From the NCBI GenBank assembly GCA_036874045.1, contig CM072335.1, positions 454,001 through 518,000 on the forward strand: a stretch of 64,000 nucleotides of DNA, read 5' to 3'. A program made the translations under genes and the position numbers. The DNA comes from Cymodocea nodosa. Taxonomy: Eukaryota > Streptophyta > Magnoliopsida > Alismatales > Cymodoceaceae. Shown piece by piece: positions 56,833 to 64,000 of this stretch (positions are counted from its first letter, which is position 1; the number at the start of each line of letters is the position of its first letter). The notes under the pieces are model-generated. The model worked only from the letters and a program-made list of their open reading frames with translations. It was not told where the DNA came from and did not search any database.

Positions 56833-58233
56833 ATGGGTTTCTCCGTGTCAAATAACTCGATTTCCGTTGCTTCAAAACAAGTGGAAAAACCACGACCAGA
56901 TATTCACCATGGTTAGATATCATTTAGTTTGTTTTGTTGCGAGTTCTTTTGATACGATTCTGATGATTTCACTGTCGATGCAACAGAACAGATAACTTCA
57001 AGCTATGGAAACATTCCAATTTATCCTTCCAAAGAGATTTATCATGCCAAAGGCGAAGTATGCTAACTGCCAGCATCTTGTCACTTCCTTTTTTGAGTGA
57101 CTGGAATTTGATGCAATGTTCAGTTAAGGCTGAAGAGAATAACCCGAGCACTGAGAACAATGGAGAAGATGTGGGTATTTTTGGAGCAATCCAATCCTCT
57201 TTTGATTCCACTGAGAAAACAAAATCTGGAAAAGTACTGCCCAAGGCGTACTTGGAGTCCGCAAGGGAAGTTGTTAAGACTCTAAGAGAATCCTTAGAGG
57301 AGGATTCCAAGGACACAGCGAAATTTCGAAGGGCTGCAGATGCTGCAAAGGAATCAATTAGGGAATACCTAAATGACTGGAGAGGCAAATCATCTGTGTC
57401 CACTGAGGTACGTGTCACTTTCGTGGATAAAAATTATATAACTGCCGTCCATTGTGATGTCATTGAGCCAAAATAACCAACATAGCCTGCAAGGATATGT
57501 GCTAATTCAATATTGTATCTCAACTTTATGATTTTGATTCAAAACATCTATTTGGTCATTGTCATTGGAAATTCATAACTCGTTTCTTGGTGCTTTTTGT
57601 CATGATCTTTTGCCATCCATTAATTGTTTCTTGGTGCTTTTCTTTGTTGTTTATAATTTGATTTTATTGAGTTTCTGAAATGGCCTTTTGTTCTCGACAT
57701 CATTGAAGTATTCCCAGCATGCATATCTTGTAGAGGAAAGTCCTTCTAGGTATTTCAAATAAAATGCCTGACCTAGTCTCCATCAAAATCTCTGGCAGCG
57801 TGCCATCATCTAATCTAACCTTGATGAAATCAGCTAAGCAGCCGTTGATTTGGTTTAAATATTCACCTTCGTGCCACATAGATTCATGGAAGCTTCTTGT
57901 TGCCGACTTGGTTTTTAAACTAACACGTTATTGTGTTTAATCATCTGCCAGACGATACAAATGCTTTATATCAACATAACTGCTCTTACAGCTTTGATAG
58001 AAGTGATGGCTTCTGTTTGATGTTCTCCACTTCATGCTATTTATTGATATAAGGGAAAACTCATTTTCATTATTACTTTTGCATGATTGGCACAGGAATC
58101 ATACGTTGCTATCGAGAAAGCAATTAGAACCTTGGCAAGTTTTTATTCCAAGGCAGGCCCTTTTGGTGCAATGCCCGACGATGTCAAGTCCAACATCTTG
58201 AATGATCTGAATACCGCTGAATCCTTCCTGTAA
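56833..58233 (+). CDS. PSB27-like thylakoid lumen protein (3 exons)
   Basis: Likely photosystem II assembly or D1-processing factor of the PSB27 family, possibly the PSB27-H2/LPA19 type. Exons: 56833-56911, 56992-57407, 58096-58233, joining to 210 residues. The N-terminus looks like a bipartite lumen-targeting signal. After a Ser/basic transit stretch there is a twin-arginine RRS at 47-49, a hydrophobic segment at about 50-66 and a VKA cleavage-like site at 71-73. The mature part is helical, including ESAREVVKTLRESLEED. The last exon gives AIRTLASFYSKAGPFGAMP, which aligns with the SALNAVSGHYVSFGPTAPIP region of PSB27 as I remember it. An in-frame stop lies directly before the chosen ATG. Two acceptors five bases apart compete at exon 2; only the second (after 56991) keeps the frame. 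The gene is divergent from NFD6. Family assignment is moderately secure; the H1/H2 choice is not. Confidence 0.75.
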
Positions 58234-59115
58234 CAAAAAAGTCCTGGCCTTCTGTACACTAATTTTCTTTATTCCCGATGTCTATTGTCAGCATACGGTC
58301 ATGTGATACTTCTTGTTTTGCTTTTTAAATGAAAGAAATTGTTGTTTGGAGTTATTGAAGAGGATTGGGTGGGAATTCTTATCCCCATATTTTCTCCACT
58401 GTAATGAAGGGAATTGGAGAGAGTTTTTTAACCATGGAAATGTTCAGAAGTCCGATCGATACCATTTTGTGAGCAGGCGTTCGGCATCACCATGAGTAGT
58501 ACATTCGCACGTTCTCAAATCAGGAGGAAGCAAACGCCAGCAATTGAGTTGCCAAGTACAGAGTGAAAGTGGAGTGGAGGATCTCACACGGTAGGTGTTC
58601 TGTCGGTAATGCAGTAATCTAACCGGTAGTAACTATCACTCATGAATCGTATTTTTCTACAAGTGAACTGTACTTTTTCTCTCTTTCCCGATCTCGCTCC
58701 CTTTGGTAAATCATTCTACGAAACTCTCTCCCACGCCACTGGTTGCCACCGGTGGTGAATTGTTTGTTCACTTGGCATGGCTTCCTCTCCAGGTACGTAA
58801 TCCGTAGATACCCACAACGGCTAAAATGCAGTCTTTAAAAAACTGGCGGGGGGACTCATGCGATCAGGCAATAATCGCAAGGTTAATGCACGCGAGAGTC
58901 TTTCATGTCGTGACGTCAATGTCTTTTTGTCTTCCTCTTACGTGCTGCCGTGAAATTTCCATAACTTCCAGGTACCAATATGTAATTTTAAAAAAGACAT
59001 CCGCTTTTCCCACTCCCACCCAAACCGTCTCTCCCGATCTATATCGGCCTCTCCTCCGCCCTCCGTCTTCCACTCTTCCCCTCCGTCGAAACCCTAGCCT
59101 CCGATATTTGGAACC
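58234..59115. other. PSB27-like 3' flank and XRN4 promoter
   Basis: No gene is seen. It contains the presumed 3' UTR of the PSB27-like gene. From about 58700 onward there is C/T-rich sequence typical of a plant promoter and 5' leader, which leads into the GC-rich first exon of the exoribonuclease gene. Confidence 0.5.

Positions 59116-64000
<4,885 letters not shown>

Overview
This window is nuclear DNA of a flowering plant. Its genes have many introns and plant-type products: a class XI myosin, a DYW-type pentatricopeptide protein, a lumenal PSB27-like protein and a cytosolic O-acetylserine (thiol)lyase. They are separated by long AT-rich spacers and one decayed Ty1/copia retrotransposon. Several genes (MCM6, the PPR gene, XRN4) have GC-rich 5' ends that drop to AT-rich later exons. 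That gradient weakly suggests a non-grass monocot, but I cannot name the species. I saw no bacterial, viral or CRISPR features.

Layout. 1-4510: AT-rich spacer with a doubtful minus-strand remnant near 3.6 kb. 4511-9528 (+): MCM6, 18 exons, with an E2F-type site upstream. 10806-13550 (+): intronless PPR-DYW gene, EMB175-like. 14884-26105 (-): class XI myosin reconstructed in 40 coding pieces, with a striking poly(C) leader. 26.1-28.6 kb: spacer with a 350-bp GC-rich island. 28611-34740: degenerate Ty1/copia element with diverged LTRs, a broken reading frame and an internal 1.35-kb insertion. 37896-38630 (-): acidic protein of unknown function. 42535-44611 (-): RPS18 with telo-box and site II promoter motifs. 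46286-50655 (-): cysteine synthase. 54262-55803 (-): a small NFD6-like gene. 56833-58233 (+): PSB27-like lumenal protein, divergent from NFD6. 59116 to beyond the window (+): XRN4-type 5'-3' exoribonuclease, truncated by the window edge.

The genes do not form one pathway. They are ordinary nuclear housekeeping genes: DNA replication, organelle RNA metabolism, actin-based transport, translation, cysteine synthesis, photosystem II maintenance and mRNA decay. Exon boundaries were worked out by hand from GT/AG signals, reading-frame continuity and family similarity. For every multi-exon gene that lies wholly in the window, the joined exons keep an open frame and add up to a whole number of codons. 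No transcript data were available. I found no convincing new biological system. The most unusual observations are the split-start genes, the myosin poly(C) leader, the degenerate DYW active site, the NFD6/PSB27 divergent pair and the repeat inside an XRN4 intron.
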